From Takakia lepidozioides (lineage: Eukaryota > Streptophyta > Takakiopsida > Takakiales > Takakiaceae): DNA of 64,000 nt. The stretch is from contig CM060734.1 in assembly GCA_030704615.1 (NCBI GenBank), positions 11,036,001-11,100,000 on the forward strand. Reading direction: 5' to 3'. The notes under the pieces are model-generated. The model ran no database searches, was not told where the DNA came from, and worked only from the letters and a program-made list of their open reading frames with translations. Every line of letters begins with the position of its first letter. The first letter of the stretch is position 1. Positions 9,850 to 20,834 of this stretch are shown here, piece by piece. Made by a program: the position numbers and the translations under genes.

Positions 9850-11346
9850 GCCAATGACCAACCCTTCACACTACCTTTTTCCAAAAGAAGCCATTGCCCA
9901 AACAACTCTCAGCCTTTCTACAGGTTTCAACCAAATACCCCAACAACCCTCTTTTCCCTTCAACTGTGAACCTCAGTTGTTCATACCCTGAGACCATGCT
10001 GGAAATTAGTTCCAAAACCAAATCAGTGTCGGTGTTGCTTCCCCATCCACATTATCCTTTCTCTGTTTTCAACAGTTCTAACTAACCCTCACTGGTGTTT
10101 TCAATCAGCCAAGCTAGGTCTACATTGGTTCCAGTGTATCAATACCCACGGCAGCATTGTGTGCAGGTTCATAACACTAAAACAAAGAACAAGAATGAAG
10201 ACAAACAGTGACCATTCTGATTCAGTGACAAGCAGTCTCTCCCCCCACTCATTTCTCCTACTGACACTATAACATCAGGTGCATCCATCATTTCCCTATC
10301 CTGGTTTGAAGTCCAGAGTCTCCATTCCATTTCCAAAACCTTTTTCCTCCATCACATATCTCTACCTCCTTCTCCTCTACCAAGAGCCAGTCCTAAATCC
10401 ACACCAAAACGATTTCTAAGTCACCACTCCCCAAAAACCGAAGCCCACAGTCTACGAACTTATCTGTTTTATCCTCCAGCGAAGCGGTGGATCTGCCTGC
10501 CAAGATGGCACCTCACCATCGCCTGTCAGCAGCCACTTCAACCTATTCTCCTTGTCTTGATTCCAGTATTTATCATGCCATGATGGCTCCTCTTCATCCT
10601 ATGGAACATCCTGTGGCTTGCCAACTAAATACTCTATCCTTCTATGCGTGCAATTCTTCCCTAAGAATTGACATGTTCCTATAGTAAGAAGACACAAAAG
10701 CAGCTATAAGCTTTGATTACAGATAACCTGAGTTGCCATCCAGCCAGCACTTCACATGCCTCATCCCCTCCATTGATTGTGCCCACAACTCACTTCCTTG
10801 TGCTTCCGGCAGCTGGCCATTTTCCTTGCTTGCTCATCTGCCCATAACTGTTTTCTTCAAGGCAAAGGCGACAGCGGTGGTGCGCCGCTCTTCTTACATG
10901 CTCCTACTCCAGGAATTGATCATCACTACGAGAAAAGCGGCACCGCTTCCCTTTACACAGAATACCAAGCAGAAGCACTTAATGCCGCTCTCGAAACCAA
11001 GCAGAGTCCCATAGCGTAGGTACAACCTCCCAAAAACAGACGGCCTTGCCAACCCCACTGCTCGCAGCAGCTGCTAAGAGTTGCCCGTCATCTTCCTCTT
11101 CGTTTTCCTCAACCCGCGTTTCTAGGTTAAACACCTGGGATGAAAACGTTCATCCTACGGATGAAAATACGCATGGTCATGACTTAGCCATTTTTATCCT
11201 GGCAAAGCATAAGCACAGTATGCCCATGAATTACCTGTATGCAGGGATATATCCCTCCTGCAGTTGTACAACGGGCACTCCCGTTGTAGTGATGCAGGGT
11301 CTTAACGGTAAAACAAAATGTAATGTCACTCCCCTGCATTCACACT
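9102..11346 (-). repeat. GypC 5' LTR, about 2.2 kb
   Basis: The LTR starts (minus strand) TGTAGTGTGAATG at 11346 and ends near the primer site. A second copy lies at 42596-44738 in the opposite orientation. It shares the start, the CT/GA microsatellite and many blocks such as the CTCGAGCTGAGG/CCTCAACCCGCG region. The short ORFs across it are not conserved between the two copies, so I call no gene in this 2.2 kb. Promoter elements cannot be fixed by eye. Confidence 0.75.
9802..9847. repeat. (CT)23 microsatellite in GypC LTR
   Basis: A pure CT run of 46 bases, extended by imperfect CT/TATCT units back to about 9788. The equivalent GA run in the other LTR copy (about 44028-44045) has only about nine units, so length has changed since the copies separated. 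Confidence 0.95.
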
Positions 11347-11495
11347 ACAGTTCCTTCTCATCTCTCCAAGCCTCATCATCTTCAGGCATATCACTGCCAT
11401 CTTCATTATCATCATCTTCCTCAACTACTGGAGGTAATAGTTTGGCTTTGCTTCTTGTTACTATCATTGTACTTACTTCTGGTACAACACATGGC
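11347..11495 (-). mobile_element. Inverted GypB gag-linker fragment
   Basis: This 150-base piece matches the minus-strand GypB sequence at about 32065-32225 (the acidic segment after gag). At 11495/11496 it joins plus-strand GypB gag, an inversion junction. On its left it is cut by the GypC LTR. Confidence 0.65.
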
Positions 11496-13637
11496 ATCAA
11501 GATCAAAAAGTGCTTCACCTATACCGGAAGAACTAGAGTTGGATGCCACTCCTTCTGTTTCTTTGCAAGAAAGATTAAGGGAATTGGTACGGAAGAAGAT
11601 CATCACGAGGTGAAAGATCTGAGGTACATCCTTGGATAAGACTTGACAGAAATCTTTGATAAGAGTGGCATGGACCCAAAAGCAGGAACTCCAGTTTCTG
11701 AAGCAGAAGATGAAGAAGGAGAAGAGGATGTGGCAGAGCCAACGGAGAGTTCAGACTCTCCAACACCATTACAGTTGAGTTACAGAGTGAAGAAGAAACC
11801 CAAGGGCTGAACTTGGAGGATGAAAACAGAGAGAAGAATTAGAAGAGGAAGGAATATAAGAAGTAGACCAACAGCTGAGGTTGAGACTACAACCAGGACT
11901 CCCAACCCCGTTGGACCTGGATCAAGTGGAGCACTTGGATCACAGGCCAACGAAGGTGTCGCTCAGGGGGATCAGGCGGGCTGCCTGGATCTGGCTCTGG
12001 GGGGACGGGAGTGTGGGAGTAGTGCAACTGAAGCTGGAATACTGTTAATATGTGGGACCAGAAGCAAGGATGCTCAAGCCACCACTGGTGGAAGATCCAC
12101 CACAAAACAACAGGTCCAGAAACGCAGAAATACCAAGCACCACAAGGGTGCCAGCACCTGTCAGTGGGCAGAAGGTAGGGCCACAGATGCGTTACAACCA
12201 ACACGGGCAAAACCCCCTTTCCAATATATTCCAGGAAAAGGGGATCCCGATGTACACATTAGCCAATTTGAGCACATGTGTATAGTGAACAATGAGAATG
12301 GCGATGATGCCAAGATGATACTGTTTCCTTGTTCACTTATCAAAAAAGCAATTGAATGGTATGCAAGATTCCCTGATAATCATTTCCTACCTGGAATGGC
12401 TTGAATACAGCATTTCGAAATAGGTTCAGGACAAGTAAAACTGAGGATGAAGTGTATGGAAGTTTACAACAGCTCGCAGAAGAAGCATGAAACTGTTGAA
12501 GAGTATATGGAGAAGATGAATTTAATGATGAAAAGCTGGTTGTCAGTACCAGCGCCCGGTTTTACAAAAGACTTGGTTTGTGAGTGGATTAAGACCGAGA
12601 GTTGCAAAAGAAAGTGGATATGTTACCCCATAATACAGTGGAGGAAGCATTTGAAACTGCGAACAGAATTGAGCAATTGGGAATGCTCAGGAGAGAGAAA
12701 AAGAAGATGAGGACTCTGAGGATGAGTCAGATGAAGAAGAAGAGCAAGAACTAAAAAGAAAGAGTAAGAGAAAGGAGAAGTTGAAGAGGGATAACTATGA
12801 AAAAAATTGGAAGAAATCTTGAAGAAGTATGCCACAGAGGCTGCAACACATTGGAGGAAGGGTGTATGGTGTGCAAAGTGCCAGAATGAAGGCCATACCA
12901 CCACAGAATGCCACATGAAGGAGAAACATTGTACTATCTGTAAAATGGATAACCATTCTACTGAGATTGTTACTACAACAGAAGGACAGCTGCAAGAGAA
13001 CCTAGGCAAGTAAGGGTGCATCAGGTGCAGCCCAGCCAAGAAGAAATAATGATCAGGACCACTATGGTAGGTCTGGTGGTTATAACAATGGCATGGAAGG
13101 AGAGGTAATTCAAGAGGAATTACCAAGGAAATTCCAGAGGCAACTATCAGGGTAATCCAAGGGGGAATTACCAGCCCGGGAATCAGGATTATAGAAATAA
13201 TCCAAGAACAGACCAAGGCGAGGACCCAATGGTGAGAGCTATGTTACTATTGTAATCAGCCAGGACATCGCAAGGCAGCCTGTTCATTCTGGATAAGACA
13301 CCAGAATGAGATGAGAGCTCCTGTGAATGAGGGCCCAGTGGTGGCAGCTCACATGGTTAGGCCATGTGTTGTACCGGAAGTAAGTACAATGATAGTAACA
13401 AGAAGTAAAGCCAAACTAATACCTCCAGCAGAAGAGGAAGAAGATGAGACTGGAAGTGGCAATGATATGCCTGAAGATGAAGAGACTTGGAAAGATGAGA
13501 AGGAACTGCACAAGGAAGTGGCAGATACTATAAGGGAAATGCAAAAGAGTACTGATATTCCTGTGGCAGATTCCTCTGATTCGGATGGAGAAAAAGAAGG
13601 GAGTGAGGAAGAAAGGAAAAAAAAGATGCAGTCATGA
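11496..13637 (+). pseudogene. gag: GypB gag, multiply frameshifted
   Basis: Pieces of Gag appear in changing frames. These include an N-terminal segment (PEELELDA), an acidic and Gly-rich linker, a capsid block with FEHMCIVNNENGDDAK, and two zinc knuckles at about 12870-12960 (CAKCQNEGHTTTEC; the second has lost its last Cys by a shift). A third knuckle in another frame at about 13228-13275 reads CYYCNQPGHRKAAC. An acidic tail (13311-13637) follows. The better-preserved version is at 45122-47077. Confidence 0.75.
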
Positions 13638-13839
13638 AGAGACTTTGGCTGCAGTAATATGTCAGACCAAAGCAGAAATTACCATTGGACAGTAATTAGC
13701 TGTGGCACCTTATTGTAGCACAGGCTTGGGTTGTTGTTTTTGTATGACAGGCAATCAATCGAATTGCCCAAAGAGACAGGGAACACAGACCTAAACAGCA
13801 AGGTGACCAGTTATAATTGAAGCCGGAAGGGCGAGAACC

Positions 13840-14300
13840 AGTCATGGACTTTGATGATCTATGTCAGTATTGTCCCCTAGAATTGATGAATTGCACAGCA
13901 CAGCACACACTGATGGTACTGATAGATGGTGGTTCTGGTGAGTATAACTATCAGTGACAGACACCATAGGCAAGAAGCTTGGTCTAAGGAACATGAAACC
14001 AGCCCCCATTACAAGTAACAATGGCAGATCAAAGAAGTGTACAGCCATTGGGATTAATAAGAGGAGTAGATCAGATACAGAAATGATCTTTATGATCACA
14101 GTAACTGTATTAAAAATGGATGAAGGTCATGGAGGCTTACTCCTTATTATGGGACGTCCGTGGCTGGATGAAACAGGCCAGGGTATTCCATGACTAGAAT
14201 TCTCAGTTACTAACTGTGCATAATGGGATGCACGAGATACAAAATTACCACAAAGAAATCTAGTAGATTACCTGCACAGAAGACCTCGAGGAGTCAGAGA
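13840..14300 (+). pseudogene. GypB aspartic protease, decayed
   Basis: Fragments correspond to the intact-looking protease at 47086-47652: an IDGGSG active-site region (about 13918-13940), KKLGL-NMKPAP, and LL-GRPWL-QARVFHD near 14150-14200. Several indels separate them. Confidence 0.65.
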
Positions 14301-14639
14301 GTATGACTGGAGAGGAGGATCTGGATGAGGAGCAGGAAGCTACCCTATTTGCTGCACCACCAGAATGGGAGCAGGTTGCGGAGATGCGGCTGGAAAGCCT
14401 AAGTTGTTTAAGAGGTATCTGCTGTGGTGTAGTGTCGGCAACACCAATTGAAGAGGAAACCAGCAGTTACCCACCACATTTCTATGAAGAAAGGAGGAGA
14501 GAAGTGAAATCCTAGAAGAAACCAGCCGCTGTGAGCTTAAAGGATGAAGTGGTGACTGGTTGGACAATCACAGCTGATGAGCAGGTGAGAGAAGTAATGT
14601 GGGAACTCAGAGAGGAACCGAGAATGGTGAAGTAGGAGC

Positions 14640-15630
14640 TGATTTGGAGCCGGAATTCTTCGAAGAAGCTAAAAGCTTGTTCATCCAATACAGATGTATT
14701 TGCTTGGAGCTATGAGGATCTAAAAGGGATACCACCTGAAGTCTGTCAGCATAAGATTGAACTGGAACCAGGGGTCGTACCAATCAAGCAGGCGAGGTAT
14801 AGAATGAATCCAACTACGCACAAAAGGTTGGAGAAGAGATAAAGAGTTGGCTGAGGCTAAAGTTTATATACCCAATAGAGTATACAACTTGTTGTCACCC
14901 ATTGTTATAGTTCCAAGAAGAATGGCAAGCTAAGAGTATGTGTAACTATAAGAGGCTGAATGCTTGTACGAAGAAGAAGATCCTTTCCCTTTGCCATTCA
15001 CAGATAGCAGTATTAGACACTGTGGCAGGCCATGAGATATGTACTCATCATGGATGCTTCAGTGGTTATAATCAAGTGCAAGTGCAGAAGAAGACCAAGG
15101 GAAAACAGCTTTCATCACAGAAGGGGGGCTTATGCCATACAAAGTCATGCCCTTTGGACTTTTGTAATGCACCAGCGACCTTTCAGAGAGTGATAAGTGA
15201 ATCTTTTCATGAGTATCTGGATGATTTCATGCATGTGTTTTTGGATGATTTCAGTGTGTACAGCTCTAAGAATGAGCACTTGCATAAATTGAGGAGTTAT
15301 GCCTGGCCAGATGCAGGATGAGAGGTCTGGGCTTGAATCCAGAGAAGTAGTGTACTTTCTGTGTGTGAACTCAGGGGTGCTTCTGGGACACATTGTGTGT
15401 AAGAAGGGACTTCTTGTGGATCCCAGGAAGACAGAGTCCATTAAAGTCTCTCCACCACCAGTGAATGTTAAGAGTTTAAGGAGATTCCTTGGGCAAACCA
15501 GTTATTACAGAAGATTTCTCAAAGGTAGTGCACAAATAGCAGCACCATGAGCAAGCTTCTGAAGAAAGATGCAGTGTTTGCCTGGACAGCTGAATGTCAA
15601 CAGGCGTTTGAGGAACTTACACTATCATTT
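14640..15630 (+). pseudogene. pol: GypB reverse transcriptase, decayed
   Basis: In order, across frame changes: FAWSYEDLKGIPPEV, RLNACTKK, CNAPATFQRVISESFHEYLDDF with FLDDFSVYS (catalytic Asp pair), GVLLGHIVCKKGLLVDP and SLRRFLGQTSYYRRF. The domain is complete but broken by at least six indels. After FEELTLSF it jumps directly to sequence that normally lies beyond RNase H. Confidence 0.75.
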
Positions 15631-15639
15631 GTCACGACT

Positions 15640-16966
15640 AACAACAGGAGAGGGGCGCACAGGAGTGGAAGATCAGTTACCTGATGCGAGTTTATTGTAA
15701 TGGAGGTGCAAGGAAGTGCAGATGAATGGTTAGATTGGCAGTGGCCACTCAGATACTACTTGCTCATGGTCAGTGCCCACCTAGTTATGGTAAAGAGCAG
15801 AGGAAGAGAATTGCTATCAAAGCTTTACCTTATACTATGATAGGAAGCAGAATATATAAGTTAGGACCTGATGGTAGTACTAAAACGATGCTTGTACCAC
15901 CATGAAGTAAATAAAGTCTTGGAAGAAGTTCATAAAGGAGTGGGCTGGAGGTCATTTTGGAGAAGAGAGACTACCAGTAGAAAGATACTACTCGCAGGAT
16001 ACTGGTGGCCTACTTTGTTCAAAGATGTACATGAGTATTGTCAGAAGTGTGATGAATGTCAGAGGCTAGGACCTTTGCAGAGATCTGGAAGAATGGCCTT
16101 GCATCCTACAATGCCTACGGAACCATTTCAGAAATGGGGACTAGACTTTGTTGGACCAATAATCCACATCCACCAACCGAATACACGAAACACGGTACAT
16201 AATTACAGCCACTGATTATACTACAAAGTGGGTGAAGCTAAAGCTTTGAGGACAACACAGCCAAGTCCACAGCACAGGTTCCGTACGAGAACATACTACA
16301 CGATTTGGATGTCCCTTAGAATTTATCAGTGATCAAGGAAGTCACTTCATGAATGAGACCATTGAGTTGTTGACTAAAGAGTTTATGATTGTGCATAGAA
16401 AGAGTACAACATATTACCCACAGGGTAATGGGCAGGCAGAGGCTACCAACAAAATACTATGTACTATTTTGGCTAAGATAGTCAATGCAAACAGAACGGA
16501 TTGGGATACAAAGCTGCTGACAGCTTATGGTCATACAGGACTTCATATAAAGTCACCACTAAGTATATACACCATTCCAATTAGTTTATGGTATGGAAGC
16601 CTTACTTCCAGTGGAATTCCTGTTACCTACCATGAGAACGGTAGTGGGGAGAAAAGAATGGAATTGCAAGACTCCATCAGTCAGGGTCAGGAAACATGAA
16701 TTATACCATGTGGAAGAAGTATGTGTGATGCAGCTGATAATATGACAAGAATTCAGATGAAGCGAAAGGAACAGTTTGATGAAGGAAAATTAAAGACTTT
16801 TAAGACGGGGGATTTGGTTCTATGGTTGCAGAAGAAAGGAAAGATTCAAGCTTCTAAGCTCAAATCACCGTGGAAAGGACCTTATGTCATACAAAAGATG
16901 TATGATAATAACACCATGTTACAAACCATTAACAAAGAAATGCCTGGGAAGAGTGAATGCAAATAA
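15640..16966 (+). pseudogene. pol: GypB integrase, decayed; RNase H deleted upstream
   Basis: The HHCC finger is seen as YHHEVNKVLEEVHKG with CQKCDECQRLG. The core follows with WGLDFVGP (Asp), then in another frame FISDQGSHF (Asp) and GNGQAEATN (Glu). A C-terminal segment (16721-16966) has the KTGDLVLWLQKKGK and KSPWKGPYVI motifs of the GPY/F domain. Frames shift at about 16170, 16300 and 16690. The stretch 16967-17054 is untranslated and leads to the LTR. Confidence 0.75.
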
Positions 16967-17054
16967 GTTGAAGGGGTACAGTGGTATCCATGACAAACCC
17001 CTGCAGCATTGATTTGCATAAGAAACCGCAAGAACAGTCACGGGACTGCACCAG

Positions 17055-17930
17055 TGTTACGAACGGAGTATGGAACACTAGTTGCTAGGCCCAGCATATA
17101 CGACCAGGGTGGGCAAAACAAACGTTGACACCCCTATCACACCCGCCAAGGCGCAACACAGCCTATCACAGCCCATCACGACGTGACACAGCCAACTACA
17201 GCCCGTCACGGCGTGACACAGGCAAACACAGCCCATCACGACGTGACACAGCCAACCACAGCCCGTCACGACGTGACACAGCCAACCACAGCCCAGCAAG
17301 GCGCAACACAGCCTATAACAACATACCACAGCGTGTCACAGCCTATCACAGCTTACCCAGTGCATCACAGCCTATCACAGGGTAACACAGTATGACACAG
17401 CCTGTCACAGCTCAACACAACCTACTAAAGTTACACCATCCATAGAATCAGTGGCAAGTGGACACATAATAACTTCAGGAAAATGGATGACGAGAGAGAG
17501 GAAACGGAAATTACTTTAAAAATAGACACGTGGAGGTCAGGGTGCGACACACAGCAGAGAATGAAGTGCAAGGACAGGTGTCAAAAAGAAAGAGGACAAA
17601 AACGGCCGTCAAATGGGATGAAAGGCGGGCCCATTAATGAATACGGAAAAAGGGAAACGGAACGACGGGCAAGTACAGAAAAGCCGAATTCATGTCGCAT
17701 GTGTGATCCTAGTGGACTATCCAACAGGGAAAGTCCACTAAAGAAGAAAAAGTTAAAATCCAGTCACAGCAGATACAGCCAATAGAAACCAGAGAGAAAT
17801 GATCAAGAAAATGGAGGGAAAATGAGCGCAAGAGGCGCGCGTCGTTCTGAGTAACGGGCGTCTCGACAGGACAGGCCATAAATGCTATAACTTGGAAACT
17901 ATGGAGGAACTAACAGCCAGTCACAGCTCG
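17055..17930 (+). repeat. GypB 3' LTR (type TGTTACGAACGG)
   Basis: It starts TGTTACGAACGG directly after the integrase region; the same start occurs at 28157 on the minus strand after the other GypB integrase. Inside is a 10-bp-periodic CACAGCC array. The right end is approximate: DNMT-like GypA sequence begins by about 17930. This LTR does not match the LTR found at the 5' end of GypB copies (33885-34918, 41292-42366). The region has no gene; ORFs across the array are artefacts. Confidence 0.65.
17150..17425. repeat. 10-bp-period CACAGCC decamer array
   Basis: About 25 consecutive units of CACAGCCNNN or CACGRCGTGA-like decamers, nearly all exactly 10 bases long. A related array is present in every GypB LTR in the window. 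The fixed 10-base spacing keeps each unit on the same face of the DNA helix. Confidence 0.85.
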
Positions 17931-18600
17931 AGGACGGGTCTGTTTTGGGAGATGGTGCGGATTTTGCGCTACTTGCAACTTCATCAAGCTATATCTCCAA
18001 CATACATCTTGGAGAATGTGCCACTGATGGGTGATTCTCGGGCCAGGGTGATGGCCAGTGTGCATCAAGTCCGGTCGTGGCTTGGGTCAGCAGTGTTGCT
18101 GGATGCAGCTGCAGTGGGGTCACGGGGTCATCGTCCACGACTATGGTGGACTAACTTGATGCCACCTGCACTGCTCAAGCGTGCATTTGATGGGGTGCAG
18201 CGGCCAGCACACCTCACCGTGGATGGCATTTTGGACACAGGGAGGCAGTCTCAACGTGAGACACGATGACCGTTCGCCTTTGGCAGTGGTCAACAGGGTG
18301 GGTCAACCACGAGCAGCATTACCTACACTGCTCAGCTTCCCAGGATCCCATGCTTTTCGGGATGGTGGACCTGGCCTCCTGTGGGATGCTCAGTTGCAAC
18401 AGTTAGTGGAGCCTAATGCCGACGAGCGAGAGCGGGCTATGGGGTTTTCCACTGGGACCACGGCGGTGCCTTCTCTTTCTGAGGCATCACGGCGTCAGGT
18501 GTTGGGGCAAGCAATGGATCTCAATTGCTTGACCTAGATTATCAGCTTGGCTATGGCTGAGCAACGAAGGACCACGGGGTGTAGACATCCATGGCACACG
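17928..18600 (+). pseudogene. DNMT3-like C5 cytosine methyltransferase domain in GypA
   Basis: The first frame (to 18269) reads SRTGLFWEMVRIL, then ILENVPLMGD, which matches the ENV motif IV of DNA C5-methyltransferases. GSRGHRPRLWWTNL follows, resembling the HRARYFWGN segment of DNMT3. After a one-base slip near 18245 the second frame gives ERERAMGF and RRQVLGQAMD, resembling motifs IX and X of DNMT3 (RVFGF and LLGRSW). It ends at a TAG (18535) with recognisable reading beyond. The N-terminal SAM-binding motif I and the catalytic PC motif are not in this fragment because it is truncated at the LTR. Retrotransposon-borne cytosine methyltransferases are known from charophyte algae and dinoflagellates. 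Confidence 0.65.
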
Positions 18601-19382
18601 TGGGAGGTGCTCGAGGTTCAGAGGGAGTTGACAGCCAAGGCAGCTGTGATGATGAGGTTGGGGATTCTTCTCGGGATGAGAGGTTCTCAATGATGAGATG
18701 ATGGGGCAGGATGAGGCCTTGTCATTGACTGAGCAGGAAGGGAGTACTGCTCAAAAGGTTGCAGCATAGCAACCACGGGACGCGTCCTCTACCTCTAAGC
18801 CCACTGGACTTAAGGTTGCAGTTACGGAGGACAATTGGGAGCGTGACATTGGACCCATTGTCACCGGAGGAGAGAGCACGTATACGGCGGTTCCTGAGGG
18901 TTTACAGGAATTGCTTTGCCTTCAGTTTGAAGGACTTGGGAGCACTGAAGGGTCAAGAGATCCGTATTGAGTTGGCCACTGACACGCCAATATTTCGGAG
19001 ACCCTATAGATACAGTGACATGGAGAGGTCTTTGATTCAGATGAGGACTCAAGATCTCTGGGGGAGGCAGGTTGGTGGAGCTCTATGGTGGAGAGTATGC
19101 TTCAGCCACAGTGATGCCAGCCAAGAAGGATGTCTATGGCAATTGGACGGAGAGACGTATGTGCGGTGATTACCGGCCTGTAAATCGTCAGACCAAGTCC
19201 GATAGGTATGCCATGCCGACACCAGAGGAGATCTTTGATGCCATTGGGCATTCCAAGGTCTTTAGCACGGGATTTACGATCCGGATATCACCAGTTGCCG
19301 ATCAAGGAGGCGGATAAGCAAAAGACGGCATTCTGGGGGATCAATGAGCACGGGAAGGATTGCCTATACCAGTGGCGGTTCT
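17931..19382 (+). mobile_element. GypA: 5' fragment with methyltransferase and start of RT
   Basis: The fragment begins inside a cytosine-methyltransferase-like domain next to the GypB LTR. It ends in RT at the sequence encoding CLYQWRF, at GCGGTTCT (19375-19382), where the type-A transposon end starts. The GypA 3' fragment resumes at the same GCGGTTCT (2647-2654). The two fragments therefore belong to one family, interrupted at the same base. Confidence 0.75.
18759..19382 (+). pseudogene. pol: GypA reverse transcriptase, N-terminal half
   Basis: In order: FLRVYRNCFAFSLKDLG, RRPYRYSDME, then after slips MPAKKDVYGNW, RRMCGDYRPVNRQT, DRYAMPTPEEIFD and KTAFWGINEHG. These are the RT fingers and first palm motifs of Ty3/gypsy. 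At least three frameshifts are visible. The break at 19382 falls exactly before the LPFGL motif with which the 2647 fragment starts. Confidence 0.75.
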
Positions 19383-19842
19383 AGGGGCTGCTATTTCATG
19401 AGCCATGAGCCATGAGCGGCATGAGCCATGAGCAGAGTCGTAAGTGTGGAAAAAAACATGAGCAGCACTATTTTCCAGAAATGAGTGTCCGCGGGAATAG
19501 GGTTTAGGGTGCCACGGTCATAGGGGGGAGAAGGACCCTCCCGATGAAGGAGGTTCGGCAATGTTTTTTAGAATTATATTGAAAGGCAATGTTTGCGAAT
19601 GGTAGGGTGGTACTGCTCTGTACAATGGGGGCCCATTTCAGCCTACCAGCCACTTGCAAAATCCACCCACACTCCCAATCCCAAACGAAATGAGCAATGA
19701 CGCATTCTGGGAACGATGGACACAGAATAGAATAAAAGAGGGCACAATGAGGTTTTATTGATCCACATGAATTGCATTTGAAGCACGTCTACTGTGCTGA
19801 TTGTGCAATCAAATCTTTAGCCCTGTGCCTACTGAATACAAG

Positions 19843-20550
19843 TCACGTTGTCAATGGACTTCGACTGCTCTCAGAACTAGCTCATGAGTCATGGGTTCCT
19901 CCATGTAAAGTCGATTGCAGCCGTTGTACTGCCCCTAGTGATGTTCACCACAATGTCCTGCCCTTCAATCATACCACCATCGAATATGGAAATCTTCACG
20001 TTTTCGTCGTCCACACCAATGCGAATGTCCCCATACAATGGAGAAGAGGAGCGCACTCTTGAGGAGAATAGGTCTCTTCGATAGAGTCCACCCACGTCCA
20101 GTGGCAGCAGTTCCACCGCAACAGCATAGCAGTGCGCCTTCTTCTGCATGGGTGACCGTCGTAGCTGGGAAAATCGGAATCGAGGATGCGCAGGAGCCAC
20201 GGACTCCTCAGACCAAGATCGTCACCCCGCTCGAAGGCGTAGTGGCCTACGAATACTCAAAAGCCACCAATGTTTCCACAATCGAACCAGTATCTTTTGT
20301 GTAATCTGTGTACCAGATAACAATGTCTCCCGATGTGGCCGAATACATTGCATAATCGATGCCTCCAAATGGGCAGTCGTCCCGGTTCCGGAAGCACGAC
20401 ATCCTTGCAAAGGAGGACCTGAGGACGACTTGGATGCAGATGACAATGACCTTGCGGACAGCTACAAAGCCCTTAGATTTTGGAAATGATGTGAAGCGGA
20501 AGAGCAGTCCGGCCTCCAATAATGGAGCATCTGGGTCCCACGTACCACCG
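19843..20550 (-). pseudogene. 236-aa family gene, frameshifted inverted copy
   Basis: The minus strand repeats the 84-794 gene nearly identically. One G is missing in the CTCAAGAGTGCG segment (about 20055), which shifts the frame before the YGDIR block. A few substitutions also occur. The upstream flank faces the plus-strand paralogue at 20835, a head-to-head arrangement with about 300 bases between, including a CCAAT-type AGCCAAT and an AT-rich AAATTTAAAT. Confidence 0.75.
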
Positions 20551-20834
20551 ACGGAGGTGGAACGTGTTCATCACGCCAGCGGTGGATGAACCCATACATC
20601 TTTCTCATCAACAAGTTATAGTTTGAGATCTGCCACCGAAGTCCATCCCCCCGGATGGAAATTCGGCGCCGCGTTTACATCGAAGAGGGGATGGACTTCG
20701 TCGTGTCCAGTGGCTATCGGCCCACCTGGCAGTGAGTGCCCATAGTTTGCATGGCAGGGTAGGAAACTGAAACAGCTACATTCATGAAGCAGCCAATCTT
20801 CATCGGTTCAGGATCCTGTAGGGGGGAAATTTAA

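Larger units (their letters stand above)
5944..11346 (-). mobile_element. GypC: Ty3/gypsy retrotransposon, 5' LTR to mid-RT
   Basis: On the minus strand the order is 5' LTR (11346 to 9102), primer site, leader ORF, gag, then protease-RT, truncated at 5944 in RT by the GypA insertion. Unlike its neighbours, its gag, leader and protease-RT frames are uninterrupted, so this copy is comparatively young. The LTR is inserted in GypB sequence at 11346/11347. A solo copy of the same LTR lies at 42596-44738. Confidence 0.8.
11496..17054 (+). mobile_element. GypB (Tat-like Ty3/gypsy), internal region, decayed
   Basis: The order is gag, protease, RT, integrase, then 3' LTR at 17055. Numerous single-base indels break every frame. 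The family is recognisable by its LIDGGSG-type protease, FLDDF in RT, and three zinc knuckles. Comparison with the other copies (27644-34918 minus, 41292-47652 plus) shows an internal deletion that removes RNase H at about 15630. It has no intact 5' LTR here. Confidence 0.8.

Noticed and set aside
9549-9991. Ser/Leu-rich secreted-looking ORFs in the GypC LTR
   Set aside because: They come from the (CT)n microsatellite and are not conserved in the second LTR copy.
17125-17395. Repetitive SPSRRDT- and ARHDVTQ-type proteins in the GypB LTR
   Set aside because: These frames only translate the 10-bp array, and change composition with each frame.
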